From Dama dama (lineage: Eukaryota; Chordata; Mammalia; Artiodactyla; Cervidae), in contig NC_083698.1 of NCBI RefSeq assembly GCF_033118175.1, positions 48,091,501-48,155,500 on the forward strand: a DNA stretch of 64,000 nucleotides, given 5' to 3'. The notes beneath the pieces were generated by a model. It made no database searches, was not told where the DNA came from, and saw only the letters and a program-made list of their open reading frames with translations. Of this stretch, positions 23,461-34,624 are shown in pieces. A program made the translations under genes and the position numbers. Within the stretch, counting starts at the first letter, position 1. The number at the start of each line of letters is the position of its first letter.

Positions 23461-25284
23461 ATTCATATTTCTGCTAAGAAATGTATCGATGATTCATAGT
23501 GAGTGGAATAAGTTAAGACTATAAACAGCTTTGTATCCATTTATATCTGATTTTGTGCCAAGAGTTCAGATCAGATATTGCCATCAATATGAAACACTTT
23601 TGGTTTACAAAATTATAGATAAAGTATTGTGAACCTGTATTACCTTCAGGAGAGCAGGGTGGTGAATAAAGTCCACACTTTCTTCAGTTGAGAAAAATTG
23701 GTCATTGAAACTCCTCTCATAGAATAGTCACTTCTTATCCTAAAATAAGCCCTCAGTGTATTCTGAATGGGCTTTAGTGGAAGTCTAGAAGTTAACCAAT
23801 AGGTTAATAATGTAATTTTTTGTCTGCTTTATTATTATTATTGTTAAGTCACAAAGCACATATTCGTTCTACTCTTATTGGCTTCTAATAAATAAAATAA
23901 AACAGAATTAAATTAAATGTTAGTATCAATCTGCCTTTCTCACTAGGCTGCAGACGCTGTTGCTGCTGTTTTTCAGTTGTTCACATTATTTATGTGTGCT
24001 CTTCTGGCCTGTTTCCCATGCTGGTTTTCCTCTCTTAGATGAGGGAAAGAACACCAAGGAGCACGTCCCATCCCAGCCAGACTCTACTGACTCCTCATAA
24101 CGTTCTTCTCTGGGTACAACAAAGTGTCAGGCAGAACAGCCATAGCAAACTACACTCAAGTCTCCACTCATGGTTTATAAGGCAGGGTTTATAAGGCAGG
24201 CCAAACCTGCCTCTCTCCAGTCCTACCTGCAGTAGAGGGATCTTCCATTAGCCAAGCTTTGCTCTCAAGCATAAGGTCAAGTGGGTCCTTTCCACAGGAT
24301 AAATTTTGAGTCACCTCTGCAGCCCTCTCTTAGATCCTAGACAAATCTGAGCCACCTTTTACTTAAGCTTCCTTAAGTAAAACTTAAGGAAACTTAAGTT
24401 TACTGAGCACCCTTAAATTCCAAAACTTACAGCAGGGAATGTACATCTCTTCCAGCTAGGCACTGTACTAAGAGAGGGGAGTCACCATGAGGTATGCACA
24501 ATAATATAAATTTATTTTTATCATGAACTTTTTTTTTTTATCATATTACCTTTGTATATATTTCTTGCCTTGCTGGTTGACAGCCTTAGAGTCAAAGTAA
24601 GAGGATTAAGAGTTGTTAGGTCAGGACAACTCTCCCTACAAAGAATTATGAATGTTTTAAATACCAGATATAGTTAAAAGGATTTTCCTCATGTTTCAGT
24701 TTTTCTTGGTAAAATATTTATAAGATAATTGAGGTCTTTATTAAGTCTTATGGGAAATGACACATAGAAGAATAAAACATTGTTATGTCTCTCAGGGATA
24801 GTTTGATCTAGAAGGGGCAAAGGACACATTAGTAAATTATTAGAATGTTCCTACTTAAGGGTTAGAAGGAGGAAACATAGTCCCCAGATATAGAAGGCCA
24901 GGAAGAGAAGTAGGAAGAGCATGGGCAAAGCAGAGTAAAGTGCTGCACGGCATCAGGTGTGGCTAGGACAGAAGTGTTGGAAGGTTGCAGATGAACTTGA
25001 AGCTGCAGATGAAGAATAAATGAGTCAATAAAATAAGCATATAGAGTCACTCCCAGCAGTCCAAAGTAAAGTAGTGCTATTAGGAACCAGCAACTTCACA
25101 GCAAATATCTTTCAGATGCATAAATAAGCAAAAAAACAAAAACAAAAAACAAACAAACAAAACCTGATTAAGGTGCTTTGGATTGAGCCAAGCATTTTTA
25201 ATGATCTTTGTAAACAAATAAGCACAAGATTAACCAAGACTGGGAAGTAGGGACCATGTGCAGTGTATAATTGAATAGCACCAA
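23461..25284. other. Single-copy DNA with a hairpin and a short tandem duplication
   Basis: No gene recognised. Contains a tandem 14-bp repeat at 24,172-24,199 (GGTTTATAAGGCAG twice) and the inverted repeat described separately. Short ATTATT and poly-T tracts are present. Confidence 0.4.
24361..24399. repeat. Near-perfect 18-bp inverted repeat (hairpin)
   Basis: Arms 24,361-24,378 (ACTTAAGCTTCCTTAAGT) and 24,382-24,399 (ACTTAAGGAAACTTAAGT) pair at 17 of 18 positions around a 3-nt AAA loop. Each arm is itself built of two ACTTAAG-type half sites, giving four copies of CTTAAG. Confidence 0.95.
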
Positions 25285-25497
25285 GGCTGTGAGCATGGAC
25301 TCCTGAGCCACACTGCTCAAGTTTAAGCCCTGGCCCCCAGTACTTACTGTGTGACCCAAGATATTGATTTAATTTTTTTGCACATCAATCTGTTCATCTA
25401 TAAAATGAGGATAGCAAATACACCTTTTGTAGGGTTGTTCTGAGGATTACACTAGTTAAAACATGTAAAGTTCTTAGCACTACACCAGTATACAGCA
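25285..25497 (+). mobile_element. MIR SINE
   Basis: Clear MIR, plus strand: ATGGACTCCTGAGCCACACT, AGTACTTACTGTGTGACCCA, CATCTATAAAATGAGGATAG, AGGGTTGTTCTGAGGATTAC, ATGTAAAGTTCTTAGCAC. Confidence 0.88.
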
Positions 25498-26289
25498 AGC
25501 AGAGAGAGGGAAAGGGAGGGGAAAGGGGGGAAGAAAAACTAATGACTTAGGAGAGAAATTAAACACTCCCTGCGAGTGATCAGATACTTGGGCCTAAGGC
25601 GTCACTTCTTTTTCCAAGTAATACCTGAATTATGACTGTGCTACGATGACAGCATCCAGACTTCCCACAGATGGTGCAGCCAGCCAGCGTAAGTCAGTTA
25701 ATCTCCACCACCACAGGCAAAGATCTCAGGCTGCTCACTGTGACCTGCTTCCATCTCCTGAAGCATCTGCCCTGCTTGTGTTTGCAGGGGGTCAGGATTT
25801 CAGTGAGTCTGTGCCTTCCCCAGTGGTGTTGCTATTTTTGGAATTTTATAGCTTGGCATTAAAAAGAAAAGAACTGTGCAGGCCCACAGTGGTTGGTGTG
25901 TTTGTTTTTGTCTTGTTTTAGAGCTGAAAGAAACCTTGAAGCCCCAGGAGCCAAATGCCTCTCATTTGACACCAGGAGATCCCGGGGTGAGAGGGCTTTG
26001 GTGTCCCTGACCCTGGCAGTAAGGAGACTCAGAAATGTGTCTTTCCTGAATGTTTCTGCTCCTTTTTATGTCAATGTTTTATTGATTCGAACAGAAAAGT
26101 AAGCTTTTAAGAACATGGGGCAAGTCATTATTCTAATATTTGATGTTTTTAAGTCACTTAAGATGAAAAGGAAGTGGAAACAGTGTATTAACATGAAAAT
26201 CTGATATCATTTTTTTCCTTGGCTTGAGTAATCCTGAACAGTTTCACTTCTTGAGTCAGTGTGATACTGTTGTATGAACATGATATTTA
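25498..26289. other. Unclassified DNA
   Basis: A GA-rich tract (25,500-25,540) is followed by about 450 bp of relatively GC-rich sequence open in several overlapping frames (91, 63 and 69 codons). None shows a domain, and no convincing exon signals were found. Left as non-coding. Confidence 0.35.
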
Positions 26290-26475
26290 GGGTCAGAAAT
26301 TAGGGTTTGATTCCAGAAGTTACTAATTATTAATCTGGCCTTGTCCAGGCTACTAAGCTTCTTAATGAATAAGTGTAATGATATCTACCTCCTAGAATTT
26401 TGTGAAGATTAATCAGTTAATTAGAGGAAATAATAAGTATGAAATCCATAAAACATAATAGGAATTCAAGAATGG
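26290..26475 (+). mobile_element. MIR SINE, diverged
   Basis: GTTACTAATTATTAATCTGG, AAGCTTCTTAATGAATAAG, ATATCTACCTCCTAGAATTT, GTGAAGATTAATCAGTTAAT follow the MIR consensus order. Confidence 0.65.
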
Positions 26476-26872
26476 TAAGTCTCCACCCAAGTCTGTCCTT
26501 TCCTAAGAGACAAAGTTTTAATGAGGACACCACTTAATTTTAACATGAATATAATCACTTCTTTGTTAATCATTTCCTCCTAATGAAAACCTGACACATA
26601 GCTCATTTTTCTCCTCTCCATCTGCTTGCTAATTTATAAAGTGAGGCGGTTGTATTGGATTTCACCTCCAATGTCCTTCCAGAATCTTCTTTCTAGCTTT
26701 TCTTTAGTCTAGCAAAATCCAGTTTATCCCAGCCATCAAATTCTCTTTGCTGAAAGAGCGTGAGTTAAATGCTGTGTGTGACTAGAAATAAAAATGTCTC
26801 ACAATTTCTCCTCTATAAAAGCGTATGTTTCCATTTCTGTTAACTATAGAGCACTGTGGTAATAGTAGCATT

Positions 26873-27070
26873 CGCTGTTCAGTCGTGTCTGACTCTTTGT
26901 GACCCCATGGACTGTGGCCTGCCAGCCTTCTCTGTCCATGGAATTCTCCAGGCAGGAATACTGAAATAGGTTGCTATTTTCTTCTCCAGGGGATCTTCCT
27001 GACCCAGGGATCGAATCTGGGTTTCCTGCAGAGCAGGCAGATTCTTTACCATCTGAGCACCAGATAAGCC
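26873..27070 (-). mobile_element. Bov-tA SINE, antisense
   Basis: TTCAGTCGTGTCTGACTCTT, GACCCCATGGACTGTGGCC, TCTCCAGGCAGGAATACTG, GACCCAGGGATCGAATCTGG, ending CATCTGAGCACCAGATAAGC. Confidence 0.9.
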
Positions 27071-27834
27071 TCTGGTGAGCTCTATACAATCCCACAATTC
27101 ATTACTTATATACTATTATTGCTTTTTGCCACTCTCTCTGTTCTGCTTCCTTCCTCTCCCACAATCTGATAAGAGAAGTAAATAGTTCATTAATAAGATA
27201 AATATGTAATGAGTTCCATCAGAAAAAAAAACAAAAACCAATATAGTGATCATAGCTTATGTTCTAGATCATAGTTTATGTTCCATTGTACCTCCATTCA
27301 GCCCTACGTGACTCAGTCATTGGCTTTCCCTTCTGACTGGAGCTGTACCATTGATGGCTCATGCCAAGCATGTGGTCAGAAATTCTGGGTGCTGTTCCTA
27401 CCACCAATACAGATTTGGGAACTTCCTGTGAACTCCTGACTGATGGGAAGAACTCAGTACCTAGGCGTGGGCTAGACTCAACAAGAGAAGAATCTGGCTC
27501 CCCTGGTGGTCACCTGAAGTGGCTGAATGATTCAACTAAGAATCATGGAGAGGTTGTCAGCCTATGGGGCAGACTTTTGCCAGTGGGAGAGAAGATGGAG
27601 CCGGGGCACAAAGTCTTCTTGTCTTCCTTGCCTTATCCCTGGTTCTGGAATGTAGTCCCTTTATCAATCTCTGGAGATGACTCATGAAATTTGAGCAGTC
27701 AGACACATTTGGTAACTGGTATATTCACCTTGGTAATACACTCTTTGTATTTGCTCTCTGTCATTGATTGAGTTCTCTGAGAAGCAGACTCTGGGACAAA
27801 GTCTGGTGAGCTGTATTTGGGACTACTCTTTGAT
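27071..27834. other. Unclassified DNA with a 108-codon open frame
   Basis: A plus-strand frame at 27,361-27,687 begins MPSMWSEILGAVPTTN and shows no recognised domain. The flanking text from about 27,770, and again after the BovB (28,070-28,260), reads like a single old interspersed repeat split by the BovB, possibly an LTR. I therefore treat the frame as chance. Confidence 0.3.
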
Positions 27835-28041
27835 CATTGGAAAAGGCCCTGATGCTGGGTAAAATTGAAGGCAGGAGGAGAAAGGGACAACAGATGATGA
27901 GATGGTTGGATGGCATCACCAACTTGATGGACGTGAGTTTGAGCATGCTCTGGGAGTTGGTGATGGACAGGGAAGCCTGGTGTACTGCAGTCCATGAAGT
28001 CACAAAGAGTTGGACATGACCAAGAAACTGAACTGAGCTGA
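27835..28041 (+). mobile_element. Short 5'-truncated BovB tail
   Basis: About 207 bp of BovB 3' end: CATTGGAAAAGGCCCTGATG to GAAACTGAACTGAGCTGA. Plus strand, young tail type with one substitution. Confidence 0.9.
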
Positions 28042-28412
28042 CTTCAATCAGTGCCTATAGAAGGGAAGAAAGAAGCAGTTTGAGCAGAGGAAGAAGTTGA
28101 GTTGTGGTATAGACTCAAGAAAGACATCAGCCACACCTACAGATGGCTCTGAAGCTTTGATGGCCCTCCAGAATTATCCCAAATAGACACACAGGAACTG
28201 GGCACTTTTACTCCTATATCAAGTAATCATTGGATATGGGCTGTCCTGGGAAAACAGTGTGACCTTGTGAGAGGCAAATACTGAAGAGGGTGGACAGTTG
28301 AGTAATAAGAACATAGCTTGGTCTCTGATTTAGTTTTCAGTCTGATATAGTTGACACAGTAATGTCTGATTTTTCCAGCCCCATAATGATGTCAAGAGGC
28401 TGAAAGAATATA
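28042..28412. other. Unclassified, probably second half of an old repeat
   Basis: GATGGCCCTCCAGAATTATC and a following GGGCTGTCCTGGGAAAACAG look repeat-like but I cannot assign a family. Confidence 0.3.
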
Positions 28413-29083
28413 CAGGCCAACCTGGAAGATATTGCAAGTCTGGGTCCAGACCACCAAAATAAAGCAAGCCACACAAATTTTTTAGTTTTACAGTTCTTAT
28501 AAGGGTTTCTCTGATGATAAGATGGTAAAGAATCTGCCTGCAATGCTGGAGACCCAGGTTCAATCCCTGGGTCAGGAGATCCCCTGGAGAAGGGAATGGC
28601 AACCTACTCCAATATTCTTACCTGGAAAATTCCATGGACAAATGAGCCTGGTAGGCTGCACTCTTAGCAGGAATCACAGAGTCAGACATGACTGAGCATG
28701 CATGTAAAGTTATATTTATAGTATGCTGTAGTCTATTGTGTGCAGAATAGCATTATGTCTAAAACAACAATGTATATATGTTAGCTTAAAAATAGTTTAT
28801 TGTCAAAAATGCTAACCATCATCTGTCCTTCAGTGAGTCATCTTATTCCAATAGTAACAATGATCACTGATCACCAAAACAAATATAATGAAGATTTTAA
28901 AAAGTTGAAATATTGCAGGAATTACCAAAATGTAACATAAAGACATGAAGTGAAAAAATGTTGATGGAAAAACTGCACTGATAGACTTGCTTGATGTAGG
29001 GTTGCCACAAACCTTTAATTTGTAAGAAATGTCATATCTGCTAAGAACAATAAAACAAAGCACAATAAAGCAAGGTATGCCTG
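28413..29083 (+). mobile_element. Tigger1-type MITE with a SINE inside
   Basis: Non-autonomous TcMar-Tigger element. The left inverted repeat CAGGCCAACCTGGAAGATAT is preceded by TA; the right end is AATAAAGCAAGGTATGCCTG, followed by TG (the target TA, one base changed). Between them are GGGTCCAGACCACCAAAATA, AATAGCATTATGTCTAAAAC, CTAACCATCATCTGTCC and GATGTAGGGTTGCCACAAAC. All of the transposase is deleted. Interrupted at 28,503-28,703. Confidence 0.88.
28503..28703 (+). mobile_element. Bov-tA SINE nested in the Tigger MITE
   Basis: Sense Bov-tA: GGGTTTCTCTGATGATAAG head, CCCAGGTTCAATCCCTGGGT, GGCAACCTACTCCAATATTC, GTCAGACATGACTGAGCATG tail. The insertion is younger than the MITE. Confidence 0.9.
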
Positions 29084-31300
29084 TGATGCATGTCAAGCAC
29101 TTTCTACTTACCACAAGATCCCCTAGTAGCAGATTCTTGTTCTTCCCCATCATATTCTTTAGAAAATGTACAGAGCGATGCAGCAGTAATGCCATCCTTT
29201 GAAGTTCATTGCCAGGGCCTTATGGTACCCTTACAAATGCAGCGATCCTAGAACACTAGGAATTTAAAAGTTCAAATGTCTCTCTTGCCTCTCTTGCCCC
29301 CTCCCCCACCACCACCAGGTTTCCTGATTCTTCACCACTGGAAAGTGAGGTTCTTCTGCTGTAAAGTTTTTAGATCTTTCAATAAAAGCAACAGGGCTGT
29401 AGCATTGCCCAACCCTAGGTACCATTGTTAATTGGACTCTAAATGGGGCCTCCTGGGGTTATGCTGTGTCATACCCTAATTGATAGGTACCAGAGTGCAA
29501 GAAAGGAACCTTCTCTGTAGTAAGAAGCCAAGAATGGAAGGGAAGACATTGGGAGTCGGGCAATGAAAGGGAGAACTGAGATGTGAGGTCAAAGGAAAAA
29601 TATTTCTCCTACTTCTTGTTTCCAATAGGTTTAGCCTTGGTTAAATATATTGTCTAGGTTTCCCCAAGAAATATAAGAGTAACACACTGCACACCATAGA
29701 ATAGCTAACATCAGAGCAGTTTCACTCCTGCCTGTGACCTATTGCTATTCTACTTTCCCTTCCATCTTCTTCCTTCTGAAACATCGGTGGCTTCCCTCAG
29801 TGGGATTTATACAAGTTTCTCTTTTGACCTATGTATGAGAAAGTGATGTTCATAATTATTAGAATAAAAGTCCTATTCCCTTAAGCCCTACAATTAAAAA
29901 GACCTTCATTCTGACTAAGAATGGAAAATTAGAACATGACCCACTCTTACTTAATTAGCCCCCACTTTTTCTGCCAAGATTTAATTCTCCAAGTCTTTTG
30001 AAATGTAACATGTTAGAAATGAAATAACACAGAATCCTCAAGCACTCTCAGGGGAGGGATGAGTAAAAGTCTATTTTAAAAAGGCAAAAAGTAATGGGAA
30101 AATAATTAAAGGAAACATCCCTGACATGTTAAAACTAAAACAAACCATATGCCGTGGCACTAAATTATTTCCTGTAGCCCTAGATGAGGGCTGAGTAGGG
30201 CGATCTTCCTTTCCCTTTAGAAGACTATGCTTTGGCTAGCTCTTCTAGGCACCACATAGCCTGATTCCCTCTGACCTCAGGGCTCTGGGTGGCTGTCCTG
30301 TCCCTCAGTATCTGCCACTGAGCCTGCCACAGAGTCAGCAGCAGTAACTGCAATGTTGGGCAATGACCTACTTTCTAGTTTTGTGAACCAGTAAAACTAA
30401 TTTAGTGCTCTCTTTTTAAAAGCACAGACTTCATTGATTTTTTTCAACAGATCAAGGCAGCCACCCTAGACCAAAGCAACACTGAACAGTCCCTAAGCAA
30501 TTATCCTGTGATGAACTGAATTGCATAGACAAATAAACATGTGCATCTACAGTGTATTCTTTATTGGATCTGTGCATTCAGTCTGAAATGAAATATTTGT
30601 AGGTTAATCAACAGAGTGCCATATCTAATCCATCAATTGAAAGGAAATGGTTAGTTGCAAGGAACCAAGTCTAGGGATTGTCAATGCTGGTCCAATAGGT
30701 GGTCACAAATTTGAGGTAATTTGAAGAACACCCAAATGTTAATTCTGCACAAAATAAAGAATCATAATATGTCATGGATGGATGGGCCATAGAAATCATC
30801 TAGTTCATTGATCTTTAACTGCTGGGTAGGCTGTGGAGTTGCAGATGGGGAGGCTGATTGGGATCACTGGGAAATTTTCAAAGTATACACTCAGATTGTA
30901 TAGAATCTTCCAAGTCAGCCTGAGTATACATTAGAGTCTAAGAGGATAGTGAGGTGGTCTCAAAATATTTTAGAATTCTGATAAATGACTCCCTATCTCC
31001 CTAGAGAACCCACTGCTTTACAAAAACAAACAAACAAAAAAATAACTGAGTCCCAGAGAGGTGTGCTTTAGCAAAAACCACAAAGTAATGAAACATAGAA
31101 CTTGGACTACTGAGATGTTCTGGTTCCAAATTCAAACACTATAAATTTATTTCATTCTTCTTAGAACATGATCAAATCTCTTATGAAATTTAGAGATGAC
31201 AGTCCCTGATCCTTTGTATCCCTTCACTTCAGTGCCTAGCTGAACTCCTTACAAGTGATGTGAATTGATTGTTAATTTGAAAACAGATTATGAAGTTTCT
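29084..31300. other. Mostly single-copy DNA
   Basis: No gene recognised. Around 30,770-31,120 an old repeat is likely: GGGCCATAGAAATCATCTAG and TGAGTCCCAGAGAGGTGTGC fit the '...accttagaaatcatctagtcc ... cccagagaggttaag' mammalian repeat. 29,783-29,830 resembles 31,505-31,555 (see findings). Confidence 0.35.
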
Positions 31301-31317
31301 TCAAATGTTAAGGTTTT

Positions 31318-31480
31318 TAAAAATGTTTATTATTTATTTGACTGTGTTGGATCTTAGTTGTGGTGTGCAGGCTTAGTTGCCCCATAGCATGTGGGATCTT
31401 ACTTCCCTGACCAGGGATACAACCCAAGTCCTCTGCATTGGAAGGTGGATTTTTAGTCGCTGGACCATCAGGGTAGTCCC
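31318..31480 (-). mobile_element. CHR-type SINE, antisense, with target-site duplication
   Basis: TGTGTTGGATCTTAGTTGTG, AGCATGTGGGATCTTACTTC, CTGACCAGGGATACAACCC, CTGGACCATCAGGGTAGTCC. It is flanked by TCAAATGTTAAG(G/A)TTTT at 31,301-31,317 and 31,481-31,497, identical over the first 12 bases. Confidence 0.9.
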
Positions 31481-31569
31481 TCAAATGTTAAGATTTTATA
31501 CACACAAACCATCAGTGGCTTGCCTCAGTGGGTTTTGTACTAGTATGTCTTTTTACCTAAAATGAAAGT

Positions 31570-32165
31570 TACATACGTACAAGTGAGTTTCTTAAAAACA
31601 GCATATAGTTGGGTCTTCTTTTAAATGCAACCTGACATCCTTTACCTTATAGTTGAAGTGATTAGAATATTTACATTTTATGCAATAATCAATATTGTTG
31701 GGTCACCTATTTTGCACTACCTAGTTTGTTTCTTTTTCCCCTCTTTCTGTCTTTTTGAGGGAACAAGGAGATTAGTGGAGTAATTGATGTGTAATTCTGT
31801 TTTTCTACATTATTATTTTTATTAATTGTGTCTCTGTAGACATTGTTGCTATTGCTTTTTAGTGGTTACTCTAGGGCTTATGGGCTTCCCTGGTAGCTCA
31901 GTCGGTAAAGAATCTGCCTGTAGTGCAGGAGACCTGGGTTTGATTGCTGGATTGGGAAGATTCCCTGGAGAAGGAAATGGCAACCCACTCCAGTATTCTT
32001 GCCTAGAAAATCCTATGGACAGAGAAGCCTGGCAGGTTACAGCCCATGGATCACAAGAGTCAGATATGACTTAGCAACTAAACCACCACATGGGGGTCAT
32101 ATATGTTGACCCATAGCTAAGGCTAACAATAGACATTATTTTTATTTTGCTTTAGACAGTCAAAC
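31570..32165 (-). mobile_element. L1M ORF2 RT-region fragment, split by a SINE
   Basis: Antisense old L1: AAAACAGCATATAGTTGGGT, AGTGGTTACTCTAGGGCTTA, and after the SINE TTTATTTTGCTTTAGACAGT. The halves are collinear across 31,882-32,090. Confidence 0.75.
31882..32090 (+). mobile_element. Bov-tA SINE nested in L1M
   Basis: GGGCTTCCCTGGTAGCTCAG head, GTGCAGGAGACCTGGGTTTG, GCAACCCACTCCAGTATTC, CAAGAGTCAGATATGACTTA, older-type tail GCAACTAAACCACCACA. Confidence 0.92.
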
Positions 32166-32300
32166 ATTGCAAGCCAGAAGAAAATGGGGTGACATCTTTG
32201 AATCATTGAAAAAATAAACTATCCCTCTAGAGTTCTATACCTGGAAAATTTCTTTCAGAAAATGAAGTGAAATAAAGACTTCTCATACTTAAAGCTGAAA
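32166..32300 (+). mobile_element. L1M pre-ORF2 fragment, opposite strand to its neighbour
   Basis: GCAAGCCAGAAGAAAATGGG, AGAGTTCTATACCTGG, TGAAGTGAAATAAAGACTTC match the old-L1 'gaagacaatgg ... agaattctatacccag ... gaaataaagac' segment. It abuts a minus-strand L1M, giving a head-to-head L1 junction. Confidence 0.6.
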
Positions 32301-32537
32301 AACCATGGTAGTGCAGATACTGACCCAGCTGTGAAATTCAGTGACAATGGGTGCAGGAACAGTACTGTTATAAGTGCACTGATTATAAAGAACTTAGATT
32401 TTACACATGGCCCAGTGCCCATGGGGTACATATCTGAGGCCAGTGATAAAGACACAGACCTGACTGCAATTAAAAATGGAAAGATATGCTTTCCTAAAAG
32501 CTGATATGAGACTTTGGGGAGTAATCAAGACTATGTT
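32301..32537. other. Unclassified DNA
   Basis: Short interval between L1M and a SINE; no gene or repeat recognised. Confidence 0.4.
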
Positions 32538-32760
32538 GGGCTTCCCAGGTGGCTCAATGGTAAAGAATCCATCTGCAATGCAGGAGACACAGGAGATGTG
32601 GGTTCAATCCCTGGGTCAGGAAGATCCTCTGGAGGAGAAAATGGCAACCCACTCCAGTATTCTTTCCTGGGATATCTCATAGACAGAGGAGCCTGGCAGA
32701 CTATAGTCCATGGTGTTGCAAAAGAGTTGGACACGACTTCATGACTAAACAACTGCAATA
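32538..32760 (+). mobile_element. Bov-tA SINE
   Basis: GGGCTTCCCAGGTGGCTCAA, GTGGGTTCAATCCCTGGGTC, GGCAACCCACTCCAGTATTC, AAAGAGTTGGACACGACTTC, older-type tail GACTAAACAACTGCAATA. AAGACTATG at left and AAGATTGTG at right may be a decayed duplication. Confidence 0.92.
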
Positions 32761-34170
32761 AGATTGTGATGGTACTCTTTTAACAGAATACAGTATCAGA
32801 AATGTTGAGAGATACTTTATCCAAATATTCCCCCATTTGGTAATGATTTAGATTATTTTATGACTGCATCTGGAAGTCCCACAAAATATTTAACGTGTCT
32901 TTGCTGGGGGCTGAAATCCTGCATTAGCTGAGGGGAAAGAGCAAGTTAAAACATTAATTTGTTATGAACTTTTGTCATGGATATGACCAGTATCTAATTC
33001 TCTCTCTAGTATTTGAGTATTTTCCTTATTGTGTCCCACCTCCCTAGGGTAGAAGTCAGAAACTCTTTCTCAGCCTTTCTTGAAGCTGGTGTAAAAATAG
33101 ATATGTTACATGAGATTTTTATTTGGAAAAACGTCAACATGATGAAGAAGGGAAACCACTAGGAAACCGTTGTCTGGAAAGGATAATCATAGAGACAACT
33201 TGTTTGCAGAGAAGCAGTGATGTAAGTTCTAGCTAGAACTGAGTGCCAAGCAGCAGTGTGGTAAGTTGTGCTGAGTAACGATAGAAGCAAGGACTCAGCG
33301 GATTAACCTCAATGTATGGTTTGGGCATTGTTCTTGGTTCCGTGGCTTCTAAGGCCCATTCTTTGAACACCTAGAGAATTTGCAAGCTGCCTAATATCCT
33401 TTAATACATTCTTTTACTGTGTAAACCAGTATGATAGGGTTCTGCTCTTTTCACTCAAGAATGCTAGCTGGTACATTTCCTATTGTTAACCTGATTTTCA
33501 CTGTCATAATCCTAAATGTACCTCCCCCCAAATTTTAGCACTCTGTCATTCCCCAAAGTGCTAAATTTTCAGAATTCTGACTTTCTGTTTTCATGCAGTC
33601 AGTTGTTGGATAAAATGTTTTTCATAGTGTTTCTGACACAACTTCAAAGAGCCTTGTAAATCCCACAAGACCTCAACTTGGCAAAAATTGAATATTTTTT
33701 GAGTAGCACCAGAGGAATGTTGAATAAAGGTATATTTGTAAGAGTCAGATAGTTCTGTTTTCTTTCCTTAATGGGAAGAGAACATTTGGGAGGAATTACA
33801 TAATCCTTTTATACACTCAGGATGCCCGGTCAAAACCCACATGGTTCAACATGAAGACTGCCAAAGGTACCTGGAAGAACATTGAAGTTTTGGTCATCTA
33901 GGCAACCACTCTTATTTCCACAGTGTACAGTTCACAAAAGCAGGAGAATCATTTATAAATAAATCAACTCAAAGTCTTTGCTGCATGAACAGAAAGGAAT
34001 TCTGACTAACCAAGAAACTATGTTGAAAGAAATTAGCTATTTAAGTGTGTGATACCACTTAAATTTCTCCTCTGTTTTAAGAAATAGAACAAGCAGTCTT
34101 GAAATGCATGTTTTCCCTAAAATGTTTAAGCTCAGTTTGTAATTGATCATAAATTAATATATGTAGTCAG
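32761..34170. other. Single-copy DNA with a possible old LTR
   Basis: 33,030-33,490 has LTR-like phrasing (CTCAGCCTTTCTTGAAGCTG, then near the end AATATCCTTTAATACATTC and CTTTTCACTCAAGAATGC) but no defined ends. Otherwise nothing recognised. Confidence 0.3.
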
Positions 34171-34184
34171 TATAATTGGAATTT

Positions 34185-34590
34185 TTTTTTTTCTGTTTTA
34201 CATTTTGGTTTTTTTTTTGTTTTTTTTTTTATTAGTTGGAGGCCAATCACTTCACAACATTTCAGTGGGTTTTGTCATACATTGATATGAATCAGCCATG
34301 GATTTACACGTATTCCCCATCCCAATCCCCGCTCCCACCTCCCTCTCCATCCGATTCCTCTGGGTCTTCCCAGTGCACCAGGCCGGAGCACTTGTCTCAT
34401 GCATCCCACCTGGGCTGGTGATCTGTTTCACCATAGATAGTATACATGCTGTTCTTTTGAAACATCCCACCCTCACCTTCTCCCACAGAGTTCAAAAGTC
34501 TGTTCTGTACTTCTGTGTCTCTTTTTCTGTTTTGCATATAGGGTTGTCGTTACCATCTTTCTAAATTCCATATATATGTGTTAGTATGCT
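34185..34590 (-). mobile_element. Young 5'-truncated bovid L1 with perfect target-site duplication
   Basis: About 400 bp of L1 3' end, minus strand: an interrupted T-tract at left, ATTAGTTGGAGGCCAATCAC, TGATATGAATCAGCCATGG, CTTCTGTGTCTCTTTTTCTG. It is flanked by TATAATTGGAATTT at 34,171-34,184 and 34,591-34,604, 14 of 14 identical. The perfect repeat and long A-tail suggest a comparatively recent insertion. Confidence 0.95.
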
Positions 34591-34624
34591 TATAATTGGA
34601 ATTTACATAATTTCATCTTTATGG

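Noticed and set aside
25646..26102. Candidate exon in a GC-richer patch
   Set aside because: Several overlapping short frames, none with recognisable protein similarity; no convincing acceptor/donor pair.
27361..27687. 108-codon plus-strand frame, MPSMWSEILGAVPTT...
   Set aside because: No recognised domain; flanks look like an old interspersed repeat, and no supporting exon structure was seen.
29783..31555. A 1.7-kb segmental duplication
   Set aside because: Similarity covers only about 50 bp at each end and nothing between, so it is reported only as a possible small repeat.
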